Shown: piece after piece, positions 18,428 through 27,642 of the stretch
Position numbering within the stretch: the stretch's first letter is position 1
How the letters are laid out: every line of letters begins with the position of its first letter
Assembly (NCBI GenBank): GCA_016900015.1
Contig: JACJJM010000001.1
Coordinates: 1-64,000, forward strand
Length of the DNA stretch: 64,000 nt
Direction of reading: 5' to 3'
DNA from: Phocaeicola coprophilus
Lineage (GTDB): Bacteria > Bacteroidota > Bacteroidia > Bacteroidales > Bacteroidaceae
Position numbers and translations under genes: made by a program
The notes under the pieces: generated by a model
Databases searched by the model: none
What the model was told of the DNA's origin: nothing
Seen by the model: the letters and a program-made list of their open reading frames with translations, nothing else

Positions 18428-18439
18428 ATGCTTATCCCA

Positions 18440-18829
18440 TTAGGCGTTTTCGCTGTTTTTGAGTGCGTCGTAGAAGCGAACACGCGCTTCACACACGGTA
18501 GGCACAGCGAAGCGGACAAGCTCTTCCATGACGGCTTCAGGCTCTATTTCAGCTTCAAAGCAAACCCACACGTTGCCTTCGTTCACCACCAGCTTCACCA
18601 CCTTCATCTCATTGTTAATCTTATTGACGGCACGCAGCACATCCAGTTCATTTTCCTCGTCCACCTCATAAATGTAAGGAAGAACCATGTTGAAGAAATT
18701 TTCATCATTCTCATTGTCTAGCATGAGCACGGTAGCCATCTGATACTTGAACGAGATGCCAAACTCTTCTTGCTTAGGCACGAAGCCTTCATTTCTCAGG
18801 ATTTCAAATGCTTTGTCTACAGTTTTCAT
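18440..18829 (-). CDS. YbjN-like small protein, last gene of the unknown cluster
   Basis: The 129-residue protein starts MKTVDKAFEILRNEGFVPKQ; a longer frame reaches into the upstream gene and is not used. The pattern (helix, then EEFGISFKYQMATVLMLDN, a paired helix, then KLVVNEGNVWVCFEAEIEP) resembles the YbjN/type III secretion chaperone-like fold, which often binds partner proteins. It lies 34 bp after the kinase-AAA stop, the last of 12 co-directional genes. The role could be a dedicated chaperone or adaptor for one of them. Fold call is by pattern only. Confidence 0.6.
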   Translation of the reverse strand: MKTVDKAFEILRNEGFVPKQEEFGISFKYQMATVLMLDNENDENFFNMVLPYIYEVDEENELDVLRAVNKINNEMKVVKLVVNEGNVWVCFEAEIEPEAVMEELVRFAVPTVCEARVRFYDALKNSENA

Positions 18830-18863
18830 ATCTTCTTTATTTAAAACATTACTAATTTTCTCT

Positions 18864-20648
18864 TCAATAGGCAGCAAAGCCAATACGTTTCCGGTCGTCA
18901 CGGGAGACCGATTCCAGTTTATCGCGCATCCGGGCGAAGTCTTTCACTTGATCGTCAGTGACCGAACGTCGCATGGACTTCACACCCTCCGACAACAGTG
19001 TTTGAGAGATTGGCACATCGGCCATGGCAGCCTCCAGGGCCACATCGTCCACCAAACGAGTGATGTCGCTCGCTACGCAACCCTCGGTGCGGCCGGCCAG
19101 TTCGGAGCAGTCCACGTCGTCAGCGCAGTAACGCCCCTTCAGGGCGAGTTCAAACAGCGTGCACCGTGCTTCGAAATCCGGCAAAGGGATGTATATAAGG
19201 CGGTCGATACGCCCGGTGCGAAGCACGGCGGGGTCGATTCGGTCGGGACGATTCGACGTGCCGATGACGAAGATGCCACGCTCGGAACAATTGTTCAACT
19301 GAGTGAGAAACTCGTTCACCTCACCTGAAAGTTCCTCGCTGGCAGACTTCGAACGGTTGGGCACCATCGCGTCAAACTCATCGAAACAAAGCACAGAAGG
19401 CGCTTTCTTTTCAGCCTCGGCAAAGAGGTCGGCTATCTTTCCCTGTGTGCCGTGGATGTAAATACTGCCTAAATCGGAAGCTTTCACCATCATGAAGTTC
19501 AGCCCTGATTCCTGCGCGAACTTTTCCGCAAAGAACGTCTTTCCACAGCCGGGAGGGCCGTAGAGCAACGCACCGTTGGGCGTCTTCAAATGATACTTCT
19601 CGGCCTTCTCTTTGTTTTTCAAAATGAAAAGCACGTCTTTGTAGAAAATACGTTTCACGTCATCCATCCCGGCAACGTCGGCAAAGCCGCCACCCGTACG
19701 GGGACGTATGTCAGACTTTGAAGCTGTCTCCCTTTTCGTGGTCGTCTTCTGCCGCGGAGCAGCCTCGGCTTTGGCGACAGGCGGTTCTTCTGTCACGGGC
19801 TTTTTTCCTTCCAATGCGCTCCGAAGGCTCTCCATATTGGGAAAACGGTTGTCGTAATCCAAACTCAACACCTTCTTCAATAGGCGTACCTGAGCATCCG
19901 CCAGGAAATCGCCTTCCGTCAAATCCAATGGCGCACGGCGGGCATCCCGCACACACTTCTTACGCTGCGCCAACGTGGCATTCTCCGGAATATCTGTCTG
20001 CCACGGCGCATGCCCGAAAAGCATGGCGTAAAGCAACACACCCACGGAAAACACATCGCTCTGCTCGTCATATATGCCGATATAAGTCTCCGGCGCACGA
20101 TACCACGGATTCAAATCACCCGTAGGAAACGAAGGCGCCCCGTTCGTGCGATACGACAGATGGCCAAAACCGATAAGAGCCACCGTACCGTCATCAGCCA
20201 AAATAACATTGCGCGGAGTAACGTCATTGTGTATCAGGGGCACATCCAATTTGTGAAGCCTGCGTAAGCGTTCCGTCACCTGAAGGACGACAGGCACCGC
20301 CTCTTCCCAACTGTAACGCTTTCCCTGCTCCAGCAAGTCACTCATGCGCTGTCCCGACACGAATTGCCGGATGACATACCTGCAATCTTTCCCGCCGTCT
20401 GCCCATTTGTCACAAGCCAATACATGATAAGCATCAGCACAACCGGCATCGGCACAAAGCCTTTCCACAGGCAGCTCGCCATTCCTCCCCACAGCCGCAC
20501 GGGGCAGCCTCTCCAAGTCGTACATCTTCAAGACAGCCGCCTGCGACTCATTGCTGACGAGGTAGCTTTCCTCCCCTTCGCGGGCCGTTTCCTTGTACAT
20601 GTTGACCCGGAAGCCTTCAAATTCTTGTCCTAAGCTTAACATGCTCAT
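18864..20648 (-). CDS. Protein kinase-like domain fused to AAA+ ATPase
   Basis: In the 594-residue protein, residues about 10-280 are a Ser/Thr-kinase fold: K41 in AVLKMYD, catalytic loop LIHNDVTPRN (H140, D142, N147), and APE at 185-187. The metal-binding DFG reads GFG (160-162), and no glycine-rich loop is visible, so it may be a pseudokinase. A Lys/Pro/Thr-rich linker (281-320) leads to a CDC48/FtsH-type AAA+ module: Walker A GPPGCGKT (364-371), Walker B VLCFDE (419-424), sensor 1 N466 and arginine fingers around R477/R480. The kinase part could gate or target the ATPase. Gaps: 93 bp to the upstream membrane-protein gene, 34 bp to the YbjN-like gene. Confidence 0.88.
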   Translation of the reverse strand: MSMLSLGQEFEGFRVNMYKETAREGEESYLVSNESQAAVLKMYDLERLPRAAVGRNGELPVERLCADAGCADAYHVLACDKWADGGKDCRYVIRQFVSGQRMSDLLEQGKRYSWEEAVPVVLQVTERLRRLHKLDVPLIHNDVTPRNVILADDGTVALIGFGHLSYRTNGAPSFPTGDLNPWYRAPETYIGIYDEQSDVFSVGVLLYAMLFGHAPWQTDIPENATLAQRKKCVRDARRAPLDLTEGDFLADAQVRLLKKVLSLDYDNRFPNMESLRSALEGKKPVTEEPPVAKAEAAPRQKTTTKRETASKSDIRPRTGGGFADVAGMDDVKRIFYKDVLFILKNKEKAEKYHLKTPNGALLYGPPGCGKTFFAEKFAQESGLNFMMVKASDLGSIYIHGTQGKIADLFAEAEKKAPSVLCFDEFDAMVPNRSKSASEELSGEVNEFLTQLNNCSERGIFVIGTSNRPDRIDPAVLRTGRIDRLIYIPLPDFEARCTLFELALKGRYCADDVDCSELAGRTEGCVASDITRLVDDVALEAAMADVPISQTLLSEGVKSMRRSVTDDQVKDFARMRDKLESVSRDDRKRIGFAAY

Positions 20649-20741
20649 AGTTTATCGTTTTTAATGTTTCCTATCTTGTTTATCCCTCTTCCCACCCTCG
20701 TCCGGAGACAGACTGAGCTTGGTCGTAAACGATGTGCCGTA

Positions 20742-21917
20742 TCAATTGCCGACAACTACCGTTTCCTTTTCGGCATCAGTGTCACGCTTAAAGAGCGAAG
20801 TGGCTTTTTCGGTCACATAGTCCCAAAAGCGTTGCAGGCTTTCGCGCACACGACGGATGAAGTCATTCTGCGAGAAGAAGTCGATGACCTTGTCATAAGC
20901 TTCGCCCAATCCTTTCATGATGGGTTCCGCCACTTCTTCATAGAGCCAATCGAGTGCCTTGTACATGGAATAGCCCCCGATAAGGATGCCTGCCACGATA
21001 CCGATGGTGGCCGAACCAACCAAGCTGGCAATCAACGCACAAGTAAGTCCTACGCCAAACAGGAAGATATGCGCACCCACCCATGCGAAAAGCACCATCA
21101 AGAGCGCACCTCCCAAGAGTTTGAGCAGCGAAAAAGCTTTATCCCATGAGATCCAGCCCTTCTGTGCCCCAGTAATGATTTTACTGCGCTCCACACCAGC
21201 AGCCACACTGGCGCCCAACAACTCAGCATTCAGTTCGTCGGGCATGGACGGGAGCTGTCCTTTCCGATAAGCGATGTAGGCAGCCAAGGCAGCGTATGCT
21301 TTATAGTCCAGGTCTTGCAAACCCTTTTCGACCAAAGTCTTGGCCAGCTCCGGGTCTGTGTCGAGCGTATGGAGAAGTTCCTTCATCTGCTCGTCCCCGG
21401 CAATGCAAATAGAACTGTTGTCGATGGCGTCGCGCAGGCATTCGCGCAGTTCGGCAAGCTGTTCGTCGCTGATGTCTTCCGCCACTTGCGGATTGAGCGA
21501 CTTGAACGTTTCGAAACGAGCCAACACGTCAGCATTAGCATCTTCTAGCAAGCTGCCCAACACGGTGGTGTCAAGTGTCTTCAGCAAAGCGACGAAGTTG
21601 AGGATACAAGCAGCCTGCTCCTGCGGCGTGCGGTCCTTAATCATTTCCAAGCAACGTTCGTAGAGATTGTTCTCCGTATCCTGTCCCTTGCAAAGTTCCT
21701 CGAAGCGGTCGGTGAAGTCAGTCGCCCCTTTCAGCAGCTCGGCAACAATGTTTGCAGCCGTGCCTTCCGTACACGACGGCACACGTTCCTGCAACATGGC
21801 CACAAGGTTGTCTTTGGTCGATTTCGTAGCGTCGGTGTTCTGTACCAGTTCTTGCGTCAACGAAGTGATGATGTTCATCTCTTCAGCAGTAAAATTGAAA
21901 TTAGCATTCATAGTCAT
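20742..21917 (-). CDS. Membrane protein of unknown function in the Hsp70/AAA cluster
   Basis: The 391-residue protein has a long acidic, helical N-terminal domain (1-255), a strongly hydrophobic stretch at about 264-315 that can form two membrane helices with many Gly/Ala, and an amphipathic charged tail (316-391). No signal peptide is present, so the large domain is probably cytoplasmic. I do not recognise the family. It is the first gene after the internal repeat (22065-22130), 271 bp from its upstream neighbour, so it may start a second transcript together with kinase-AAA and YbjN-like genes. It could anchor the AAA+ ATPase to the membrane (inference). Confidence 0.75.
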   Translation of the reverse strand: MTMNANFNFTAEEMNIITSLTQELVQNTDATKSTKDNLVAMLQERVPSCTEGTAANIVAELLKGATDFTDRFEELCKGQDTENNLYERCLEMIKDRTPQEQAACILNFVALLKTLDTTVLGSLLEDANADVLARFETFKSLNPQVAEDISDEQLAELRECLRDAIDNSSICIAGDEQMKELLHTLDTDPELAKTLVEKGLQDLDYKAYAALAAYIAYRKGQLPSMPDELNAELLGASVAAGVERSKIITGAQKGWISWDKAFSLLKLLGGALLMVLFAWVGAHIFLFGVGLTCALIASLVGSATIGIVAGILIGGYSMYKALDWLYEEVAEPIMKGLGEAYDKVIDFFSQNDFIRRVRESLQRFWDYVTEKATSLFKRDTDAEKETVVVGN

Positions 21918-22064
21918 ACGTTTTATGTTTGTTCTACATTGTTTTCTTCACCACTAATACGATGAGAAAACGGTTTGTGACACATTCGGCAAAAATTTTT
22001 TTCTGTTGCTATCCAATTCATTCATTTAGAAAGGAGTAAAATTTCTTAGAAGAGCGGCAACCTA

Positions 22065-22130
22065 GCCTTCCTTTCCGTCCGACCACGGATTCCTTTCCGC
22101 TCTTGCACCGAAAGGAGGCCGTGGTCGGAC
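22065..22130. repeat. Left copy of a perfect 66-bp inverted repeat (CCTTTCCG family)
   Basis: The 66 bases from GCCTTCCTTTCCGTCCGACC to GGCCGTGGTCGGAC are the exact reverse complement of 31885-31950. Each copy itself holds an inner inverted pair GTCCGACCACGG / CCGTGGTCGGAC, so it can also form a hairpin. The rest of the 21918-22188 gap holds no gene. Confidence 0.85.
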
Positions 22131-22188
22131 GGCCTTAAGGGGCTACCGACGTAAGATTGTGGATAAGACGAATGTACAAGCCGCGCAG

Positions 22189-22617
22189 TCACTCCTGTTC
22201 CTGCAACAAGCGGAGCAACACGCTACGCAACAAATGCTCTGGAGTTTCCGACACAGGCAAGCGGGATTCATGCACGAATGCGGTGGCATTTTCCGTCCAT
22301 GCTTCGTAATGGCTCATACTTGCCGCATGCCGCTGCTCCATCAGTTTCCGCAGTTCGTCCACAGGGTCGGAGCCGGTCAATGCCTTCAGCCGCTTTTCCA
22401 CCTCGGCGTCCTGCCCCTGCGCCAATTCCTCGCGTGCTTCTTCTATCAATTGCTGCTTGGTCATCCGACGCATTTCCTCCAACACTTCAAACATCAAGTC
22501 AAAGTTTTCCGCCAGATAGCGGCGCACAGCCAGTTTCTCGGCTTTATCCGCCTTGCCGCACGCATATTTCTTCAATAGTTCTTCTGTCATCATGGGTGAA
22601 TCTATATAAGTCTGCAT
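22189..22617 (-). CDS. Hypothetical helical protein in the Hsp70/AAA cluster
   Basis: The 142-residue protein is almost wholly helical and charged (ENFDLMFEVLEEMRRMTKQQ, IEEAREELAQGQDAEVEKRL). The N-terminal LLKKYACGKADKAEKLAVRR resembles the short helical segment at the start of some anti-sigma or zinc-finger-like proteins, but no metal ligands are present beyond one Cys. No family recognised. The start at 22617 leaves 23 bp to the upstream stop; the ATGs at 22593 and 22590 are alternatives. Given the sigma factor at the head of the operon, an anti-sigma-like or adaptor role is possible but unproven. Confidence 0.7.
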   Translation of the reverse strand: MQTYIDSPMMTEELLKKYACGKADKAEKLAVRRYLAENFDLMFEVLEEMRRMTKQQLIEEAREELAQGQDAEVEKRLKALTGSDPVDELRKLMEQRHAASMSHYEAWTENATAFVHESRLPVSETPEHLLRSVLLRLLQEQE

Positions 22618-22640
22618 TTGATTATAAAAACAAATTACGG

Positions 22641-23501
22641 TTAGCCGACAGGCAGCATGCCTTTCACGAACACATAGTGGTCTGAGCGACGGACAATGGC
22701 GGGCGTGGCAAAGTCCACGTCGCGGCTGCGCACGAAGCAGTCTTCCTCATCCAGCGGTCCATGATAGGACTCCGGCACTTCCACCACTTCAAGCCCGCCC
22801 TGCTCCAAGGCAGCTTTCACGCTGTACAGGAAACGGTGTACGCCGTCAAACGACGCAGGCGCGTGTCCGCTTTCCAGCGATTGGAAGCAACCGCTTTCCA
22901 GCTGCTTCACGAAAGGCTCCATAAGTGTCCACAGTTGTTCATAAAACAATCGATTGGCATCGACGCGCTTTTCTCTGACCTGTTCGTGCAAATAGTTCAG
23001 ACGTGCCTGCAAAGTGGACAAGCTGGGCGAAGTTTCTAGCTCATTGACGTTCATTTCCTGCTTCATAGCCGGCAACAAGTCTTCCGTATGCTTCCGCAGC
23101 TGCGTGCGCAACAAGATAATCCAATTCTGAATAGGGAAAATGTATTGTCCCACGAAATAGCGTCCCTGATTCTCCCCGCCTGCGGCAGGTTCACGCAAAT
23201 AGTGCTCCACATAGCCATAGGCACGGGAAAAATGGTAAAACAAACCTTCATCACAGAAGAAATGCCTGTAGTAATCGGTCTCTTCCATAGCATAACGCTC
23301 ACGGAAAGCAGCTTTGAACTCTCCGATGATGCGCTGGCGTTCGCACTCATGCAAGTCTTCAAGCTTGTCGCCTTGTGCCTTCACTTTGGCGGTACACGCC
23401 TTTAGTTCATTATATACACCCTTAATCATGTTGGTTAATGAAATGACCATATTCTTTACTTCATCCTTTCCATAGCTATCTATTATCATAACTTTCTTCA
23501 T
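22641..23501 (-). CDS. Hypothetical soluble protein, paralogue of its neighbour
   Basis: The 286-residue protein starts MKKVMIIDSYGKDEVKNMVI (ATG 23501, 7 bp after the upstream stop). It has a helical N-terminal half and a C-terminal domain ending DVDFATPAIVRRSDHYVFVK followed by GMLPVG. The same ending pattern (PAIVRRSD...KG) closes the next protein (23509-24399), and both share the order: helical segment with DEGLFYHF/DEGILYYY, a PxxxxNxx linker and a C-terminal mini-domain. The pair is likely to be an ancient tandem duplication. No signal or membrane segment here. Function unknown. Confidence 0.75.
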   Translation of the reverse strand: MKKVMIIDSYGKDEVKNMVISLTNMIKGVYNELKACTAKVKAQGDKLEDLHECERQRIIGEFKAAFRERYAMEETDYYRHFFCDEGLFYHFSRAYGYVEHYLREPAAGGENQGRYFVGQYIFPIQNWIILLRTQLRKHTEDLLPAMKQEMNVNELETSPSLSTLQARLNYLHEQVREKRVDANRLFYEQLWTLMEPFVKQLESGCFQSLESGHAPASFDGVHRFLYSVKAALEQGGLEVVEVPESYHGPLDEEDCFVRSRDVDFATPAIVRRSDHYVFVKGMLPVG

Positions 23502-23508
23502 TAAATGT

Positions 23509-24399
23509 TCAACAATAAACCACACCTTTATAATATAGAGCCTCATCGCTACGTCGTACGATGGCAGGCATGTTGCCCATGCCTGTGGCCGGGGTCTGAA
23601 TAAACCAGTCCTCCTGCTGTCCGGACGTGGCGTCAGCATAAGCCACACACACGATACCCCGCTCGGCAAGCGTTGCCTGCATATCGTCACGGAAACGAGT
23701 GGCACGGGCTATGATTTCCCTGTCGGGGAGCGATGCGAATTCCCCGTCCTCACAAAACACTGTCACCGTGGGCAGAATCCTTTCGAGCAAACGGCGATAA
23801 TAAAGTCCGTTTGGGTCTTTATCCAGCCCGTCCTGTTCGCGGGCCGTGTGCCGCATCCCGGCTTGCAGGCGGGCTGTCTGCTCCTCCATCCGCTCCATCT
23901 TCAAATCCACTCCCAGGCGATACAGGTAGTTGTCCTTCTCCATGACAGGCGCAGGAGCGGACGGAAACGTGTAATGCCCCTCACCGTCAGGCTCCATACG
24001 CAGGGACAACACATTGTGCAAGCCGTTGACTATCACACCGCGCAGGCGCGAGGCCAGCAAGGCTTCGTCCCAGCCTGCCGCAAGGAATCCCCACAGTTGC
24101 TGGTAGTAGTACAATATTCCCTCATCACACAGCGTCTTGCGCGAGAGCCTGCATGCCCACTCAAGTTTGCTAAAATGGACATACTGCTCCCAACATTGAT
24201 CAGCTGTGCGAAGCAATACGGCATGCTGCTCTTGCAACTGTCTCCGACGCACATCTTCTTCCTCCTTCAGTCGTCTGACCTCCGCTTCCATCTCACATTT
24301 CTTTTTATGCTGACTATAAGACCAATAAGCCACCCCTATTATAACGACAATGATAAGAAAGACAATCCATCCAGCCGATAAACCTTTATCTTCTACCAT
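23509..24399 (-). CDS. Membrane-anchored coiled-coil protein, paralogue of its neighbour
   Basis: The 296-residue protein starts MVEDKGLSAGWIVFLIIVVI: one N-terminal membrane helix (about residues 10-28), then a charged coiled coil (HKKKCEMEAEVRRLKEEEDV) and a soluble domain. It ends MPAIVRRSDEALYYKGVVYC, the motif shared with 22641-23501. The ATG at 24399 is 2 bp past the TAG of the propeller gene. A membrane anchor and a paralogue without one suggest a heteromeric assembly at the membrane. Family not recognised. Confidence 0.75.
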   Translation of the reverse strand: MVEDKGLSAGWIVFLIIVVIIGVAYWSYSQHKKKCEMEAEVRRLKEEEDVRRRQLQEQHAVLLRTADQCWEQYVHFSKLEWACRLSRKTLCDEGILYYYQQLWGFLAAGWDEALLASRLRGVIVNGLHNVLSLRMEPDGEGHYTFPSAPAPVMEKDNYLYRLGVDLKMERMEEQTARLQAGMRHTAREQDGLDKDPNGLYYRRLLERILPTVTVFCEDGEFASLPDREIIARATRFRDDMQATLAERGIVCVAYADATSGQQEDWFIQTPATGMGNMPAIVRRSDEALYYKGVVYC

Positions 24400-24401
24400 A
24401 A

Positions 24402-25781
24402 CTATCCAAGTTTTAAACATTCCACATGCGAACCGTAGTAAACTACCACCTGTTCCTTATCGTAATTCCATGCATCGTCCACCCACACGAAGTCATCGAT
24501 GTCGTGCTCCAGCGAAAGGGTGCTACCCTTGCACATCAAACTTCCATCAGTGCCCATCCGCAATTCCACGCCCGATGCGGATACAGCTTGTTTACCTATG
24601 CCGGTAGCCGTTTGTCCTGACGCGAAGTGCGTGAGACCGTCACGAGTGCGAACACTACATGCGTTCGTGCCTGCTGTACAGACGGCATAGATATTGTCCG
24701 AAGGCATTTGCCAGTCAGCCGCACCATGAAGCAAGCGGGCTTCGGATGTCAGCGCATAAAAGGCACCGTCCTTGCCAAGTCCCACGGAAACCACATTGTC
24801 CAGTCCGGCCAAGGGTGAATACCCATAATTGGAATAGGTGTGCCCCCGGCTTGTCAATGCCAACAGCATGCGCCCATTCATTACCACCTTCATGAAACGT
24901 TCGTCATCCGCCAACGGAAAATCGCAGTCATCCTCAGGACGCAACAGCGTGGAGAAAGGCAACAACCGTCCGTCGGCTATTCCTACGAATCCGCCTTCGC
25001 TGTCGGGACAGAACTGTGTAAGCCCTTTGCAGTTGGCAGGATTGTAAGTGAACGTATTGCCCGTGCCAAGCATATAACGTCCCAACGTGACACGTTCACC
25101 TTCGTAAGCGAGATAGTTGCAATGACTGGACGAGACCATGAGGCGGGGCAGCAACTCCACCACGCTGTCGCCAACGAAGTTGGCAAACAGGCACTCCCTG
25201 CTGTGCACGCGCACCATGTCGAGCAACCGTCCGTCAGGCGTTTTCACCACCACAGTGGCATAACCGGGCAGACTCGAATTATTGGCTATCTTCACCGTGC
25301 GAAGCTGACCGCTCAGTTGTGACGACGGAGTGAACAGGACAAGCTCCAACTGCTGGTCGGCATGGAGCGATATTTCATCGCGCAGAGGTGCGGCAACCAA
25401 CACATCAGCAGACGGAGTATCCAACAAACGAACGGGCATCATGCGATGTGCCAACTCATGGAGCAAGAGTGCACTCCATGCCTGAGGAGACCATGCCTTC
25501 ACCTGCTTCAAATCCTGTGTCTGCTGATGTGCAAACACTACCGTCTCACCTGTAATTTCGTCAGTCAGTGTCAGACAGCCATTCTCACAACTTACGGCGA
25601 GCGCTTCAAGTCCATCACTGAGCACATGCGCCAGCATCTGCTGCACAGCCACGTCATGACTGTCCGTGAACAAAGTCTCGTCATGCGCCACCTTGTTTGC
25701 CTGCTTCCACACGGCTTCCCATTCGAAATGCTGACGAAATTGCGCATCATACGTCACTATCGTGTTTCCTATCTTTATCAT
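24402..25781 (-). CDS. RCC1/beta-propeller-like protein
   Basis: The 459-residue protein has an N-terminal domain (1-200) of unknown type that includes ALLLHELAHRMM, and a C-terminal run of repeated units such as NVVSVGLGKDGAFYALTSEA and NIYAVCTAGTNACSVRTRDG, spaced about 45-50 residues. These look like RCC1-type propeller blades (V-x-x-V-x-x-G-x-x-x-x-x-A-L-T). HELAH matches HExxH in form, but no third ligand stands out. The ATG overlaps the stop of the AAA gene (ATGA at 25778-25781), a sign of translational coupling. Propellers usually mediate protein contacts, here perhaps a sensor or scaffold. Confidence 0.7.
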   Translation of the reverse strand: MIKIGNTIVTYDAQFRQHFEWEAVWKQANKVAHDETLFTDSHDVAVQQMLAHVLSDGLEALAVSCENGCLTLTDEITGETVVFAHQQTQDLKQVKAWSPQAWSALLLHELAHRMMPVRLLDTPSADVLVAAPLRDEISLHADQQLELVLFTPSSQLSGQLRTVKIANNSSLPGYATVVVKTPDGRLLDMVRVHSRECLFANFVGDSVVELLPRLMVSSSHCNYLAYEGERVTLGRYMLGTGNTFTYNPANCKGLTQFCPDSEGGFVGIADGRLLPFSTLLRPEDDCDFPLADDERFMKVVMNGRMLLALTSRGHTYSNYGYSPLAGLDNVVSVGLGKDGAFYALTSEARLLHGAADWQMPSDNIYAVCTAGTNACSVRTRDGLTHFASGQTATGIGKQAVSASGVELRMGTDGSLMCKGSTLSLEHDIDDFVWVDDAWNYDKEQVVVYYGSHVECLKLG

Positions 25782-27631
25782 ATATTCCGATATTGCGGAT
25801 ACCGCTCACTTTTGAGCTCCTCCAATGTTTCCTTTATTTTTTTGTATAACAATTCATCGTACCCGTTAGGCGTGCCTTCAAAGGGAGGTATCTCCATCCG
25901 CCGGGCATTGACTTTGCTGATGTCCACTACGTTGGTAGCCGATGAGGGAACGAACTGTTCTTTGCCAAGGAGCAGCAGGCATTCCACTACTTTGTCCATG
26001 TCTGTCTCGCCGTATGTACGCGCATCGAGCACGGCAGCCTTCAATGCCTTCTTAAACGGTTGCGCCATGTAGGCGTAAGATGTCTGCACATGGTTGGCAT
26101 GGCTTCTAGTGTCCAAGTAGACAAGGAACTTCGCGTCGCTCACAATGCCTTCTATGTCTGCACCGGTCATGAACTTCCCTTTTTGGCCACAGAAGGAAAG
26201 GAGTTCATCAAGATACTCGTCCTTGAATACTTCCGGGTCAAAGAGATGGACAGTCCGTCCATCCTTTCCACCTATAATGCTACGGAAAATACTACGGCAC
26301 TCCTCTTTCGTGGGCATGAAGGTGAAAAACTTCTGGTCGAAACGTCCACGACGCAAGAATTCCGACGGAAGCGACGATACATCGTTGGCAGTAGCAAAGA
26401 TGAAACAAGGAGCTTTCTTGTCCTGCATCCAAGTGAGGAATGTCCCGAAGCTGCGCATGGTGGTTCCTCCGTCGGCCTCGCCAGAACCTTTCACACCGGC
26501 AAAGGCTTTCTCTATCTCGTCAATCCACAATACACAGGGCGACAAGGCTTCGGCAAGACTGATGAGCCGACGCATGTTCTGCTCACTTTCACCATGAAAC
26601 TTGCTTTGCAGACTACCCATATCCATCTGTATGAGCGGGATGCCCAAAATGCGGGCAGTCTCCTCGGCGAGCAATGACTTACCTGTGCCCGGCACTCCGG
26701 ACACAAGCACGCCCTTCGGTGCGTTCAAGTCCCAATCACGCTTGCCCTCGATGGCATTTTCAAAGTTCTCTTTCCGTTTGGTAATCCAATCTTTGATTTG
26801 TTCCAAGCCCGATGCCTCCTTGTCACCCAACTCCCTATTGCGCAACAGACCGGACTTCTGGAGCATCTGCTTCTTCTCCTCACTGATAATATGCAAGGAC
26901 ACTTCCTCTACGCTAGTGTCAGACAGAGTGCCGCACTCCAGCAGTATCTTCCTCAACATCTGCTCTATCTTACTTCGCATGAAACCTCGGAAATTGAGCG
27001 TCATCGAGTCTAACAAACGCGGATAAGGACGTTCCTCATGTTCGCGCTCAGCAAAATCACAAATGATTTCCGCTATCTCTTTATCGTCCAGATGTGGCAC
27101 TGTTATCACCTCCACATAAGGCTCTATGCCGGCAGGCAAACTCACGACAGGCGATTGCAAGATGATAAAACTACGCAAAATGGAGTCACCCGGCATGGCG
27201 GACAGATGTTCACTGACCAGACGCTCCAATGTCTTTGCTGTACTGTCGTCCGACCGATAATTACGCACGGCTATCACTTGGGGTACGCCACCCCGTACCC
27301 CTGTCCGAAGATATTGAAAACCGGTGTAACCGGGCACAAACGAAGTGCGCGTATAGGTGGTTGCCTCGGTAGTGTTGTTCACGTCCTTGAAATAAGAGGT
27401 AAGCGAGCCATTGAAGATAGCCACATTTTCCGGTCTCACACGAGCTGCCTTGTCAACCTCTCCCAACTGCTTCCAACCCTCATCACAGTCGTTACACCAA
27501 TACGGCAACAGCCGTTCGGAGCGAAGAAGTGCGTCGAGCAATGACATGTCATCGGTCTCCAAATACAAGATGGGAATGCCCGCATTCATCGCTGCGGCAC
27601 AACGTTCTATTACATAATCAAGCTGCTTCAT
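25778..27631 (-). CDS. Ycf46-like AAA+ ATPase
   Basis: The 617-residue protein (start MKQLDYVIERCAAAMNAGIP at 27631, 11 bp after the Hsp70-like stop) has a Ycf46-type N-terminal domain (residues 1-250: PILYLETDD, SFIILQSPVVSLPAGIEPYV) and an AAA+ domain: Walker A GVPGTGKS (312-319), Walker B VLWIDE (367-372), sensor 1 N416 in FATAND, and basic fingers in FLRRGRFDQ. A C-terminal helical lid follows. Ycf46 proteins are little-studied ATPases related to the FtsH/CDC48 group. Between an Hsp70-like ATPase and a propeller, it is probably the remodelling motor of the system. Confidence 0.88.
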   Translation of the reverse strand: MKQLDYVIERCAAAMNAGIPILYLETDDMSLLDALLRSERLLPYWCNDCDEGWKQLGEVDKAARVRPENVAIFNGSLTSYFKDVNNTTEATTYTRTSFVPGYTGFQYLRTGVRGGVPQVIAVRNYRSDDSTAKTLERLVSEHLSAMPGDSILRSFIILQSPVVSLPAGIEPYVEVITVPHLDDKEIAEIICDFAEREHEERPYPRLLDSMTLNFRGFMRSKIEQMLRKILLECGTLSDTSVEEVSLHIISEEKKQMLQKSGLLRNRELGDKEASGLEQIKDWITKRKENFENAIEGKRDWDLNAPKGVLVSGVPGTGKSLLAEETARILGIPLIQMDMGSLQSKFHGESEQNMRRLISLAEALSPCVLWIDEIEKAFAGVKGSGEADGGTTMRSFGTFLTWMQDKKAPCFIFATANDVSSLPSEFLRRGRFDQKFFTFMPTKEECRSIFRSIIGGKDGRTVHLFDPEVFKDEYLDELLSFCGQKGKFMTGADIEGIVSDAKFLVYLDTRSHANHVQTSYAYMAQPFKKALKAAVLDARTYGETDMDKVVECLLLLGKEQFVPSSATNVVDISKVNARRMEIPPFEGTPNGYDELLYKKIKETLEELKSERYPQYRNI

Positions 27632-27642
27632 AACGGTATACA

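Noticed and set aside
24402-25781. HELAH in the propeller protein as a second metallopeptidase
   Set aside because: It fits HExxH, but no convincing third ligand or peptidase fold can be seen; the C-terminal half is propeller-like.
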